Shown: piece after piece, positions 35,701-50,700 of the stretch
How positions within the stretch are numbered: position 1 is the first letter of the stretch
Layout: each line of letters starts with the position of its first letter
NCBI GenBank assembly: GCA_032622095.1
Contig: CP136064.1
Coordinates: 279,871,352-279,935,351 of the forward strand
Length of the DNA stretch: 64,000 nucleotides
Origin: Siphonodentalium dalli
Taxonomy: Eukaryota > Mollusca > Scaphopoda > Gadilida > Siphonodentaliidae
Direction: 5' to 3'
Position numbers and translations under genes: made by a program
The notes under the pieces: model-generated
What the model saw: the letters and a program-made list of their open reading frames with translations, nothing else
Databases searched by the model: none
What the model was told of the DNA's origin: nothing

Positions 35701-38700
35701 GACAAATGATCGCCAGTGAAAAGTTGACTACATTTATGACTGGCCTGAAAAGCTGACTATGAATGTGATATTCCCAAATTTCTAATTCATTTTGCAACAG
35801 AGACCCCAAATGATGCAGAGAACATCCATAGGCATACTCTACTCATTCGATATGAAGGTCTAGGTATTAATATACTTACATGTATTTATTACATTATTAC
35901 CCCCTAAATCCGGCCTCATATTTTTAGTTAAGACAATTGTGTATCATCGGCATGCACAGTGACGTAAGAGCTTAGCGCAATGATGTCGAAGTCAATGCCA
36001 TAACTTTATTATTATGTTAATTAGTATATAATTATGATAATCGATTTGTGTTGGGTTATTTAGTGTTGACTAAGATAAACATGCATGATAAGGGTGGTTA
36101 AACAATTTTCAACATGAAGACACATTTAAAATGGAACCATATTTTTTCTTGAAGGTGTGATTACTTCCTCTTTCGTTTTGATAAGGAAATCAATATATAG
36201 AGGATCTACAACGAGTCACCAGTTTATAGCGAAATTTACAAAACGAGTCCAGTAAATTAGGTCTGGATCGAGCCTTTGGCGAGGTCCAGACCTAATTTAC
36301 TGGACGAGTTTTGTAAATTCCGATATAAACTTGGGACGAGTTGTAGATTCTATTTATTACATGATCCAAAACCTCGACAAAACATACTTAAATCAACAAA
36401 TGGGACGCGAAACTAACATCAACTTCTATAAGGCATGCGATGACGTTTCACACAACTCTGCGTTGTTTGCACGCGCAAAGAAATAGTCCCATATAAATAA
36501 AGACTCTTTGGAGTATTTAATGGCGTATATTTAACGACATAACTTTTCAAACTCTTCATTCATTATAGTTTGTTGAAATTATATTGGAAGCCATAGTATT
36601 TTGAGACGTAGCGTACGGAATGTAAAGAAACCACAAACCGGAAGTCAGAGGTCACCTGGCACTATTTCCTGTTATTAAACGAACGTTTAATATCACAATT
36701 TATAGAATGGGTTTATTGAATGGAATAAAGGTAGGATCATGTAATAAATATATTTTTTTAACCCCAGCTGTTAATTTCAAGATAAATTTTCCTTGCTAAA
36801 ATGTGATTATGTGATAAAATTGAATCTCAAATTTGTCACAATTTTATATGAAATTTATTAACCTTGTCCACTAAATTTGATTTGTGCCTCACTAAAGCTC
36901 GACTCGAATAAAATTTAGTGCACTCAGTTGATAAATTTCATATAGAATTGCAACTCATTAGAGATCCTCTATTTGTTACAGCAGAAGGCTATATTGCCCC
37001 GAGCCTCTTATGCACGGCCGCCAGGGTTTGAAGTGAAGTCCCTAGAGCTATTAGAGTCATATCTGGAGAGATCACAGTTACAGGATCGATTCCGACAGAC
37101 CTTACAAGTGCTGTGCAGTCTTCCAGAGTTACCATACAACCCTTATCCTGGATTCATTAGGCGTCTCAGGAGATATGCTGAAGAGTGTGTATGACATTTC
37201 TCATGTTAAATGCTAACTTGAATGACTTTTCAAATTTAAACCTCTGACGATATTTTGTTTAAATTTTCTGTGGGAAGCAAGTATTCAGTTTTATTGATTT
37301 TAGCAGGCTTTGGGTACTGAATGATGAAGACATTGATGTAATTTTTGTGTTGTCGTGTCAGTAGTACACTCATTTACTGGTCTACTAAAAGAAATGATAT
37401 ATCCAAGGGCATAGCCATATAGGTTTAACCCTTCTATGACTGGAACTTCCTGAAATTTTGTGAAAACACTGTGCCAATGCATTTTCTTATATATGCGAGT
37501 CTCGCATTGGGAGCCTCATATATATAAGAGAATACATTGGCCTTACAATATTTATCTTGACCTTGCTAGCCAGTGCATTCTCCCTATGGGAGACTCACAT
37601 ATATAAGAGAATCCACTGGCACATGATCTTTAATGCTGCACCAGCACAGCTCCTGTCATGAAAGGGTTAATATGCTTTGTCAGATTTTAATTTATTAACT
37701 TTTTTTCATTTAGCTACCCAGCTGCACTGGTAAATCTAGTTCAGTATACTGATAACATTATACCCTCCGGCATAAAATTATTCATGGTTGAGGAATATAT
37801 CCAAGTGTAATCTTGATTGGTTGATGTGCTCGAATAATGCATCACCAATTTTACAGAGCATTGTTGTTGAATTGGTGGGTGAATATATTTAGTTTTGTCT
37901 TAAAGGGGGGGGACTGTACATCCAGGCTTTCCGCTAGTAGGACAGGGGGTCCCTTTAAGGGTCCCATTCCCCCAGCCAATTTTTCCCCTTCTGTCATACC
38001 ACAGGACATATTCCATTTGTATAAAGGTATAAAGATGTTTACTTCTCAATTTTGTTGGGACAGTACTAAGAAATTTAAATAGTTTAACTTTATTTGATTT
38101 CTATAGCGAGAATACACACTTGGACTGTTCTAACACTAAAAGTTGAATGTCAGTATGTCTGTAGGCCGGAACTAACATTCAACGTGCAGGGTCGATGTGT
38201 TCCATTTAGAATATAGAGTACACTTTATTTAGTTTTTACTGAAATGCTCCGGATTCTGAACGAGCACACCCGGCTCTGCACATTGCACGCTAGCTCCAAC
38301 CTGCAGACACAGTTACATGAGTTAGATGAACTGAGGAGTGATCAAACCCAACATCGCTAGAACACATGCTTTGTAGTCCGCTGGTTACGTTGCTGTGGTT
38401 AGGTTACGAAAAATGACCGCCGATAATTTAATCATACCCACTGAATCTATCTTCATGTCGTAAAATATATATATCACTCCATTTTGTTCAAAGCATCTTA
38501 TCTATGTTTATTATAATTTAGCTTGATATTTAGAACTAACACATTGCGCCTTTATTCTATTCCTTCATTGCTTCCAACCTGCTACTCGTCTCTCTGCTGA
38601 GTGTTATATTCCGGCACGTTATGCATCCGAACTATCTGCCGAGTCTTGAATAGTGAGTCGTTTAACTTCAACAGGCGCGTTTCCGTATACTGGGAACAAC

Positions 38701-41700
38701 GCAAGGCCTTCACCTGGCAATTAATTTTTATCTGATAAATTTTCTAGGTTTTAAATTTATTGTGGTTGATAGCATAGTAACTTGGGTAGAAAATGGATGC
38801 AAAACGATCAGCAAATCTACTCTCTGATTCTTCTATTGGCCGATACAACAAAAGTAGGTCCACAATGAAAACATTGACTGCATTTTCCCCTTGGCAGATA
38901 CAGGACCCATTCCCCAAAACCTGGCGGAAAGCCTGGTACATCGGGGCCATTTATGGGACATCTCCTTTTATACTCAACAGATTATATGCAACAAATGAAT
39001 GAATTTGAGTCATGAATTCGTGCCAAATACACTCATGTGCTGTATGAACAACACAAATAATATGGTAATTATAATGACTCCAGTCATAAATTCATTATAA
39101 TTACCATGTTGTTTGCATCATTCATAGAGCACATGAGTGTATTTTGCACTCATCCCTGGCTCAAATTCATTCATTTGTTGCAAATAATCTGTTGAGTATA
39201 AAAGGAGATGGTCCCATAAATGGCCAGATTTAGTGTACAGTACCATTTAAATCTTGTCACTATGATATTCGCCTCATATTATACAAATCATTTTAATTTC
39301 TTATTCACATGCTTATTTTCGTAATCTTGATGTTTTAGGTTCCATTTTCATTCTGACTCAGAAAGCGATATTAGAGCTATAATTGGTAAGACTTACTTAA
39401 AGACATAGTGTGCACATATTTCATTGAAAAAAAATCAATTTGTCAGTATCCAAACACTATCCCCATTGGAAGAGTGGGCTAGCATCACCTAATTCACCCT
39501 CTTGGGACCTCATTCTGCTTAGGCCTCATCTTCTCTGGAAAGTATCTTTATTATCAAATTAACAAGTTTTTTTAGATTCTCTAGAATCTTCTTTAGAATG
39601 TTGTTTTTTCCTCTTTTAGTTTAGTTTCTCTATATCCCTAAATTGGCAGATGACACAATGCATAATCAAGGTGCACTATCGGTGCACATCATCATTTTCA
39701 CCATCTGGGAACATAAATCTGTGTCTAGGCCTCCCGTAGCAGATGAAGCCATGCAGAATGAGGTTCCCAGAGGATGAATTTGTGATGTTTGCCCTGCTGT
39801 GCGGGGTTGTGTCACTAAGTTCTGTGCATGGTAGCAACGGTAAGTTCACCCTCTGGGGACCTCATTCTGCTAATGTCCAGCACCATGTTTTGAGTCCTGT
39901 TGACCTGTAAATGTTAATGCAGTTGAAGTTGAGCACTTCCTACAGACTTAACCCTTTACCCAACAAACCGGCCAAAAACGCCCAAATAAAGCTTCAACAG
40001 CCTAAAATATCTTCGGTCTGTCTCAATAACACCATACAAATATGGATATCATTGGAACCGGTTCATTGACCACATTGTGATGGTTACAGTTATGCCCTGT
40101 CGACCATAAGTCGCCTCGCATATATAAGAGAATGCATTGGCCTAAAAAAATTCTTTTTTTAACACTTTTTACCATTTTTTCTTACATTCTTTAATAATTT
40201 TATAATTTTTTCTTACATTTTTTAACAATTTTTATAATATTTTTCTACATTCTTTGACAATTTTATCATTTTTAATATGTGTTAAGCCAATGCATTCTCT
40301 TATATATGCGAGGCGACCTATGGTCGACTCGCATATATCAGAGAATGCATTGGCACAGGGCCTTTCTGTTGGGTAAAGGGTTAACACTGGGCATACAGCA
40401 AATACACCACAATTGACAGTTCGTGATACCTGGTTTATTTTTACGGACAATATACTAAGCAGGCCTGGCGATATTTATCGCTCCACATACTCATTTTTCC
40501 AGTCAAGTCAGCCCTGTTCCATGTGTGGGGTAGATAATACATCGGTTCATAGTGTTCCATGTATAGATAAATGCCCGATAGAAAATTTGTATATAGGGGG
40601 TTAAATGTAGCACACCATTAACTTTACACAACTTTGAAGTTGCCGACATTGTTTCGGCTGTCAATTTATAAACTCCACCCATCACCTTGTGTCAGTCCGC
40701 ATTGATTGGCATTTCACATGAAAATAAAATTCAGTGATTCATCATTTATCCTTGTAGATGTATCAGTTTTTCAACTTTCGGTGTGACGACTGCTAATAGA
40801 CTGTGGAACCGTAGCTCCCCCGCAGTGACCATCTCGATACCGCGGTGGATACCGTATACTACCTGTAATATTGCAGTCATTACTAGGGTATCACCCTGTT
40901 TTTCATGTCAGTTATAATGAGGATAACCGTAGGAGGCTCTGTACTATTGATAACTCTCTTTATCAGATATTCCTGTGCAAGAGTTGACAAGTTACAACCT
41001 CTTCACTGCCAAGGAACGTAACTCAGTGTTTGGTCTGAAAGGTATCATAAGGAGTGTTAACTATCAGCATTTAGAGAAATTCCGCTGGCTTTTAAAAGAT
41101 CTTACTCCAGATGCAGGTAGCTCTGTACACCGGGATGGCTACAGTGTAAGTATGTCTCGCGAATTAAGACCATTATGTCAAACAAAGTCATTATTTTCTT
41201 TTAACCCTTCATTGACTGAGCTTAAAATTTTGCAAAAACCCTGTACCAGTGCAATCTCTTCTATAGCCTTGCATATATAAGATAATGCATTGGCCTAACA
41301 ATATTTACCATGACCTTGTAAGCCAGTGCATTCTGTTATATATTCGATGCTCCCTATGGGAGACTCACATGTATAAGAGAATGCACTGGCACATGATCTT
41401 TAATGCTGCACCATAACAGCTCCCGTCCTCAAAAGGTTAAAGACGGTCTGTATTTTCCCAACAAGTTTTATATAGTTTCCCATGGTATAAAATAATAAAT
41501 ATGAATCGAAGCCGGAAATGCTTCTATCAATTAATATTGATTTTATTAAAATTTTGTAGTGGAATACATACAACAAATTAGGGCATTTTAATGGGCTATT
41601 TGTTTTTAGAACTGTTCTCAGATAGAGATAGAGTTCTCCCACATTTTGCTGTATCATCCAATTGTTCCTCAATGGACATCATGGAATCAGACTCATACTT

Positions 41701-44700
41701 CTTGAGCAGTCATATATCCTTTGTGCAATGACCGTGACATATTCTTAATTGCAGACACAAGTTGCAGTTTCCATTATTGGTCCATCTGCCTTCATTGGAT
41801 CGTTTTATCAGGTTGATTATTGTGTGAACATCCGAGTGGAATACTTGGTATCTGGGGCTGATGTTCTTCAGGTAATTATGTGTGTTTCAATTTAAACTCA
41901 TATTATAATTACATATATTCACATCCGCTTTTATTAGATAAAGTATTCACCCTTATTTTGACATGGTTGGTAAGCAACATTGCTTTAGCAAGATCAGAAT
42001 GCTACTCCCAATACTGAGAAATTTATTTTTATACCCCCGCAATGAAGTTAGGGAGGGTATACTGGAATCAGCTCGTCCGTCCGTCCGTCCGTGGACACAA
42101 ATTTGTCCGGAGTTTTTCTCAGTCATTTTTTAATCAATTTCCGTAAAACTTGGCACAGGCATCAACTACCATGGGAACCTGTACACCTGCGATTATGACG
42201 TCTGTCCGACATTTTTTGGTGGAGTTATCCCCCTTTTTCGACTTAGAAATGTTTTTGCAACATGCATAATTTTGTCCGAGCTTTTATTCCTACATATTTC
42301 GGTCCATGTTTTTTAATCTTGGCACTGATATTTAGTACCATGGGAACCTGTGCACCTGCGATTATGATGTCTGTCCGACTTTTTTGTGTGGAGTTATTCC
42401 CCTTTTCGACTTAGAACATTTTCGCAACATGCATAATTTTGTACGAGCTTTTATTCCTACATTTTTCTGTCAATAGGTTTAAGATTAGGGTTAGGGTTGT
42501 GCACTTGCAATGGAAACTGTTATTTTATTATTTTAACTAAATGTTTACTGACATGTGAAACATCTTAGTATTTTTAAAACACGGGGGTATCCTTAGTCCC
42601 ATTGGGACAGTCACACCTCTAGTTCCTTATATTTATGCTCTAGTCATCCAGGAATATTTATCAGAATGTATAATGCCATCATTAATTGTAATGTATTAAA
42701 TAAATGATTATTTATTATCATTATAATGTTATTATTATAATCTTTTATATTACACTGTTTCCATAACGTTTATTTTTATGTATATTTGTATGTATATTTC
42801 AGGGTGTTGCAATTTTCATAGAAAATGTCATGGCCGACATTGACAGCATGAACTCTGGGATGTCGCATATTCTTTTAGGTAAGAAAAATGGAGTAAGATT
42901 TGACTACAAGCCGCAAAATTCAAAATTGAACAAATTGCTGATGGGTAAACTGCCCCTATGCCCTAGGACTCGACGAACCGATCACTCTTTTGCCACATGG
43001 TTCGTTTATGCAGGCATTCTGATCAAAGTCAAGACAACAGCCTAAGTACCAGCTAAAATGTGCCACTTCTCCCTATTTTTTCCCAGATAGAAGTGACTTT
43101 TCTCTCATATGCCAGTACGGTATGCATATTTTCAAAACAGCATATTTAAAGACATATTATGTACTTGTTTGTTGCGTTAAACTGATAAGTTAGTATTCAG
43201 GAACTATGACAACTGGAGGAATGTAAAATTCTACTAACATCGCGAAAAATGAAGCAAATCAACCGTACCACTTGACGAAAACATCGTCAGAACTACGCTC
43301 AATTGTAAATATTTACTACTCGATTCGGGACGCATCTATCGGCGATAAACTAACGAAAACGATTTCGCCATCGAGAGTCACTGCATTTAATTCATATATA
43401 AAAATGACGGTTTGTGTTGTCAATTTGGATATACTATTTGTCAAAAATTACTACTTTGAACAAGATTATTCTCCATTTCTATTTGATCACCATACTGGAG
43501 TGTTTCACATCACTTTAAAGTGTATTAATTGATTATAATGGTGTGCTTACTCATCATTTGTAAATGGGCCCTTGTATTGCATCATACTTATTGGATCACA
43601 GAAAGGTGACATTAGAAAGTAAATTGAACTTAAGCCTTTATGACTTCTCTCTGATAACAGTTCATTTCTCCCTAATAATCTATTGCTGGTACAGCATTAA
43701 GGATCTTGTGCCAGTGCATTCTATTATATATAGGGAGCCTCGCATATACAAGAGAATACACTGGCTTACAAGGTCAAGTTAAATATTGTTAGGCAAATGT
43801 ATTCTCTTATATATAGGAGGCTCCCTATGACTGGAGCTTCTTGAAATTTTGTGTGCCAATCTCAAATATATAAATATATATGAGAGAATACATTGGCTTA
43901 ACAATATTTACCTTGACATTGTAAGCCATTGCATTCTCATATATATGCGAGGCTCCCTATGGGAGACTCGCATATATAAGAGAATCCACTGGAACAAGAT
44001 CTTTAATGCTGTACCAATTTGAATCTCCTATAATGACTGTCTTCCATATTTGTAGGTGTTTCTTTACCAATTGAAGACACAGAATATGCTGACACATGGA
44101 ACTATTCATTCTGGGACACCAATCTCATACAAGAAGATAAGGTATGTTGCTCTCTACATCAAATTTATTGTACCTCATTTGTACCAAGTTACTACCAACA
44201 TAACATTATGATGAAAACTAGCAACACAAAGATCTTGTATTATAGCCATGGCAGTGGACACTTAACTGTTCAAATATCATAAATATCATAATAAATTTTA
44301 TCACTGTCTTGTATTATTTCATGTTTGCCTATATATCAGTTTTGAACGATATCTATTCTGAACTAATTTTCTCTGGAAGGCAAAGAATCGAGATTAAACT
44401 CCAGAGAAGAGCTTTAGCTCTCAGATAACCTGCAAGTATTGGTCAATGGGCCAAACTACAACAAAACGCTGGCACCACAAGGAAACACATCCCCAACCCC
44501 TTTATTGAATGCACCTACACTAACTGCGAAATCTGCTCAAGTTTTGACAAAGAAATCTGGTTCAAAAGCAGCGCCCCGCGAAAGCGATTTACGGTAGATG
44601 CCTGTTTAGATACAACTGTTATATACACAACTGTAACGTCTACCTAATTACTTCTTCATGCTTCTTCATGCTAGTGTTCAAACGACTCTGGGATTCTGGA

Positions 44701-47700
44701 GTCGACTAGTCGAACACCAAAAGTCGAGTCGACGTCGACTAGTCGGCCAAATACATCACCAACCTTATACTAATGAAGCACATGTGAAAGAAAATTACAA
44801 ATTCCGTGCCATCATCACACTATTTACACTCTACTGTGATCGGAGAATTGAATCACGTGACACGTCACGTGGTTTTGTTGCAAATGAACCGGTGCTCTAG
44901 AAACCCACCGATCGCAAATAAGTTCCCTACGAATCTACGATGATAATGAGAATAAATAATTGAAGAAATAATTGAGGGATTTTCTGTTAATCATGAAATC
45001 AAATAAATACTTCCCTGCCAGTGTATAGAAAATAAACGATACTCAGTCTCAGAGTCAGCTCAAAATAAAAAACTAAACAAAAGAAAACGTGCACACACAC
45101 TGTGTGGCACACATACTGTGTGACACACATTATAATTATTAATGATTATATATACGATGTGTACATAGGCCTACTTTGTAAGTTGCCATAACTTCCGTAA
45201 GGCGTACGTAGCAAGCAGAGAGTTAGTCTCAGTTAGTGTCGACGAACACTTTTGTGGAAGCCCCTCCCTCTTTACATGTGTTGGTTAGAAATGCGCACTA
45301 CGAATTTTTGCGTCCGCGTTATAGGGAGTATGAAATGTGCGCGAGCGTAGAAACTAAATGACGCAATGCAAAGACCACGTGGCATTAACCTGGAACATGC
45401 GTGAGACGTCGGTCAAGTACGCCGCGACCTAATATTTACTGTTTATGGACCACGTACTTTTTAGAAGTCAAATATAGAGTTACTGCTCTTGTAATGATAA
45501 TGGTTAACTTGAATTATCGCATTGGCGAATTTCGGCGTAGTTCTATGTCAAGCTCGACATTAGGACATATGTTTGGACTTTGGAAAGCTTCTTGAACATA
45601 GACTAGCTATCTTTGCTGCTTTTCTGACCCACATTTAGTGAAACCATGCATTGTCAAGGCCAGCTGATGAGATTAGATACTGTATTTCGACTAGTCGACT
45701 GTGGAAGTTAGAGTCGATTACCCGAAAAACCAGCGTCGACGATTATTTGTCGACTAATCGTTTGAACACTACTTCATGCTCCAAGCAATATGTCGGGGAA
45801 GCGAAAAGGGAATTCTACATACGTCTACTCGAACATCTTGTGGACATTAGGTCGGGGCACCCAACACCACTTACCCTCCATTCCATTCAAGAAGGGCACA
45901 ACCCACAAACACTGAAATGCCATATAATATACATCCTCAAATCCGACCCTGACTCCCACCAAGCTACCCCCACCTGAACATATTTTGAGATCGAGTGGAT
46001 TTTCACTCTACGAACCCTCCAGCCACTGGGGATGAACAAGAGGGACTTTTGGTAAATTTTCTTATAATTTTCTCTGGAGGTGTGCTGGATAATGTTTTTC
46101 GCTCTAATTCTTATTCATTTTTCAGGGCAGTTTTCTCCAATCAGCAAGTGATGCCATTATTTCCAACAAATACATTACCATTGAGGTGAGTTTCATTGAC
46201 AGAAAGTACGAAATTTTTATGATTGTTCAGTGACTGAACACACAATATCCACCCCTCTACTAAAATATTCAAAACAATCAATAAACATTTATTAGGTTCT
46301 AAATGGGATTTTTAAAGGCCCACTTATTTTTTGAATGCCCAGATCACATTATACACATCATATTCCATATTAATATACCATGTGGAAGAGGAACCAAAAA
46401 TATATATATTCCACCTGATTCCACCAGAATGCAGAAGGGCTGTGGCCTGGGAGTGTCCTCCAAGTGATAGAGATTCTCAGATTCACCCCAAGACCTCTCA
46501 TGTTATTTACCCCAGAATGCATCATAATTCACAACTAAGAGATAGAGTTATTCCCCTTCCATTGAGAATAATAAACTGGCATTACAGACCAGATCGAAAT
46601 TAAGCACAGAACGCATGTTGGTACCTTGACAAAAACAACATGTTCACAGTTTATTCAACCGGATAAGTTGAAAATACACTATTTTGGAGCCTCCTCTTTC
46701 AAATGGTATATCAGACGCTCCTAAATTACTAGAAACACATGGTCAAACAGACGAAGATGCAGATGAAAATGGATAACTCTAAAATCAAGTGGTTTTTATT
46801 ACCACTTGATTTTAGAGTTATCCATCCTTACCCGCATCTTCGTCCATTTGACCACTTGTTTCTGGGCCACTATCTCGAGAAATAACAAACTTCAAAAATT
46901 GATATCTGATCACTCTGAGCTCTGATGGGTGGGTTCCTCAACTCGAATTAAATATTTTTTACCCCCCGAAACGAAAGAAATAGTAATTTAGGAGCGTCTG
47001 ATTGGATTGGGTACCTTTAAGATAATGTCATTTGAAAACAACAGTTACTTGCAATATAGGTTTTCTCTGGAAAATTTTCAACCAAATTTGATTCAGACAA
47101 GAGCCTGAATTTAGTGTGCCTGTCATTTGCAGAATGAGGTCCCCAGAGGGTGAATTTAGTGACACTATCCCGCATAATGGGCTAGCATCACTAAATTCAT
47201 CCTCTGAGGACCTCATTCTGCTTAGGCCTCATCTTCTCTGGAAAGTTTCTTTATTATCAAATTTCTATAGAAACTTCTTCACATAGATTCTATTTCTGTT
47301 TTAGTTTCTCTATATCCCCAAATTGGCAGATGACACATTGCATAATCGAGGTTGCCAATGGGTGTACATGTACATCACAATTCAGTATTCATGTTTAACC
47401 CTTTCAGTGCCAAGTCCGATTTTTGTATCAACCCATATACCCTGTGCCAATGCATTCTCTTATATATGTGAGTCGACCATAGGTCGGCTCGCTTATATCA
47501 GAGAATGCATTGGCCTAACAATTTTTCATCATTTGTTATTATTTTTTAGAATTTTTTAGAATTTTAATATTTTTTTCTTATATTCTTTAACAGACTTATT
47601 TTGTAGGTTTAGTGCCAGGGAATCTTACGTTTTTCATGGGCATCAAACTTATTACTATGAATACTTGGTGATAGTTTTGAGTTTTAACATGCCCTAAGGT

Positions 47701-50700
47701 TTTATCAAGTTTGTATTTAAATTTGCTATAGCATGCTTAAGCATACCCAAAACAAATTCAATCCAAAAAAATCTATTTTAAATTTTAAATTTTTTTTAGG
47801 GCCGATTTTACAAACCGTAAATTAGGGCCGATGAGATCGGCCCCTGGCACTGAAAGGGTTAAAACCATTTAGTGTTCAACTTAACCCTTCCATGACTGGA
47901 ACTTCCTGAAATTTTGTGAAAACCCTGTGCCAATGCATTCTCTTATATATGTGAGTCTCCCGTAGGGAGCCTCGCATATAATAAGAGAATACATTGGCTT
48001 AACAATATTTACATTGACCCTGTAAGACAGACATTCTCTTATATATGCGAGGCTCCCTATGGGAGACTCACATATGTAAGAGAATGCTATGGCACAGGAT
48101 CTTTAACCCTTTCATGATGGGAGCAGCGCTGGAGCCGCATAGTGCATTCTCTTCAGGGGCGCCGGAAGAGGGGGGGGCAGAGGGGGCAGCTGACCCCCCT
48201 GTCCTTGACCAAGGGGGCGAGCGGGGGCAGGACTTGCCCTTTTTCTGGAGACAGAAAATCCTTTTTGTGTGCTTAATCTCGTGTTTTTATAGCAAAATGT
48301 GACTTTTTTGGTCCAAATACCACCAATTTCACAAGGAATATTAATTTTTGTCAATTTTATCACAAAACGGCCATAAGAACCGACAAATACCATTAAAATA
48401 GGGATTTTTGCCACAATGAATTTATGGTTATTTTCCCGAGTTTGCGGAGAAAATGCCCTTTTTTGCAGAAAAGTGCCCTTTTTGTAGGCTCTGCCCCCCC
48501 TGCCCTTGGATGCTTCCGGCGCCCCTGATTCTCTTATATATACTTAGGGAGCCTCACATAGAGAGGAGAATGCACTGGTCAAAATAAATATTGTTAGGCC
48601 AATGTATTCTCTTATATAAGCAAGGCTCCTTATGGGAGATTCGCGTATATAAGAGAATGCATTGACATAGGGTTTTCACAAAATTTCAAGAAGCTCCAGT
48701 CATGGAAGGGTTAATGCTGCACCAGCACAGCTCCCATCATGAATGTGTTAAGTTCATCATTCTCTTTTCAGTGTGTTTTCAGATTGGACTCCCAAGAACA
48801 GGACTTCATGTATGGGAGAAAACACTGTGGACTCAACTTCCTTGAAGTGTTCAGAGAGGCAAGAGAAGAAGGGTAGGTTGGCTCCAGTATATATTTCAAC
48901 TCTAATCAAATATTAAATTGAAATCATAAATTTGAATTATATAACCAATCAATGAATTTAGGTTCCTGGCTGGCATGGCACGGCCAGAGCAAACTTTTTT
49001 TTAAACTTAAATTTTGTCTTAGGAGATTGGTATCAGGATATAACGAGCATCGACAGTGACGGCATTTGTCCCGTTGAGCCGCGAAGACCTGACAGCAATA
49101 AGAGACAAGTGTGGTAGATTGTTTATAAAGCTAAGATTTAGAACCAATGCAAGATCACGTGCCTGATTAAGTCAGCAGCTAAATATAGATCCGATGGAAC
49201 ACGCGAATCAATACACAAATTCCATTTGTAGGATTCGCTGGCAATATTATACGATCATTAATCAGGGCTAATATCGCAACATATACCTGGTAATTGACTC
49301 ACAATTACCACAAAACCACAGTTGCATCTAGGTGATATATAACCATGATGCTAATCGTATTCAGCAAGTCGTGAGAGTTGAACTATTTTGTCAAAGGGAC
49401 TTAACCAAGTTGTTACAGGGCTAAGGCCTTTCACAAGATTCGAAAATCCGAGAAATTAGGTTTTGTTTGAAACCTGTCCTCCCATTCCCCCCCCATTTTT
49501 TGTTTGTTTACCCTTTGCCATCCGCATGTCCATGATTCAGAGGACATCACTAATCCAGGTTGTCTAGTGTCTCATTTCAAATCCTTTTGAGGACAGCATG
49601 ATCCCATGGACTCAAAGCAAGAATTTGATAACTGCACAGTGAAAGCCCTACCAATAACTTCTCGACTACCTGTCTCATTAACAGTTAATTTAAGGTAGTA
49701 AATTTGGCAAACATGTCTTTGTTGTGTTACAACCCTGCATGATAAATATTTTCAGCTGATTATTGTGGCTAAAGTACAACATTTTTAGCCTTTGTTTTCT
49801 TTACAGAGTATTGAGTTTAACCCTTTACCCAACAAACCGGACAAAACCGGCCAAATAAAGCTGCAACAGCCTAAATTATCTTGGGTCTGTCTCAATAAAA
49901 CCATACAAATATGGATATCATTGGAACCGGCTCATTGACCACATTGTGATTGTTACAGTTATGCCCTGTGCCAATGCATTCTCTTATATATGCGAGTCGA
50001 CCATAGGTCGCCTCGCATATATAAGAGAATGCATTGGCCTAAAAAAAATCTTTTTTTAACACTTTTTACCATTTTTTCTTACATTCTTTAACAATTTTAT
50101 AATTTTTAATGTGTTAAGCCAATGCATTCTCTTATATATGCGAGGCGACCTATGGTCGACTCGCATATATAAGAGAATGCATTGGCACAGAGCCCTTCTG
50201 TTGGGTAAAGGGTTAAGTGAGTTTCATTTCAACACTTTAAATAAGGAAATATTTTATTCCATTTGTTTTAGTGTGCTGAGTTTTAGTGAGTTTCCACTGA
50301 GCACATTACACGAGGGAGTATTCCTGAGCAGGCCTCAAGCTGAGCTTTACCTGTCTGTGTTCAGTCCTCACATGGATCTACTAGAGAAGGAGGAGATCAT
50401 AGAAGAGAGTATGTATCACTTCATTTTAAAGGTACTCAATCCGATCAGAAACTCCTAAATTACTATTTCTTTGTCTTCAGGGGTAAAAAATATTTGATTC
50501 GAGTCGAGAAGATGGATAACTGTAAAATCAATTGGTTATTATTACCACTTGATTTTAGAGTTATCCATCTTGATCCGCATCATCGTCCATTTGACCACGT
50601 GCTTCTGGTCACAAACAATAGAAATAGCAAACTTCAAAAATCGGTATCTAATCACCCTGACCTTTAATGGGTGGGTTCCTCGACTCGAATCAAATATTTT

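Larger units (their letters stand above)
47885..48747. mobile_element. Outer family B1 element of a three-level nest
   Basis: TTAA at 47881-47884 and 48748-48751. Its right part (TTAATGCTGCACCAGCACAG, GCTCCCATCATGAATGTG) resumes after the inserted 48107-48710 copy, which entered an internal TTAA. Confidence 0.85.

Noticed and set aside
37713-37732. Possible 16-nt micro-exon (after TTTCATTTAG, before GTAAAT)
   Set aside because: Its phase would put a stop into the next exon at 39339; joining exon 3 at 37184 directly to 39339 keeps the frame.
40413-40604. 63-codon Cys-containing frame after a B2 element
   Set aside because: Begins at the edge of a transposon copy, has no recognised motif, and fits no exon phase of the large gene.
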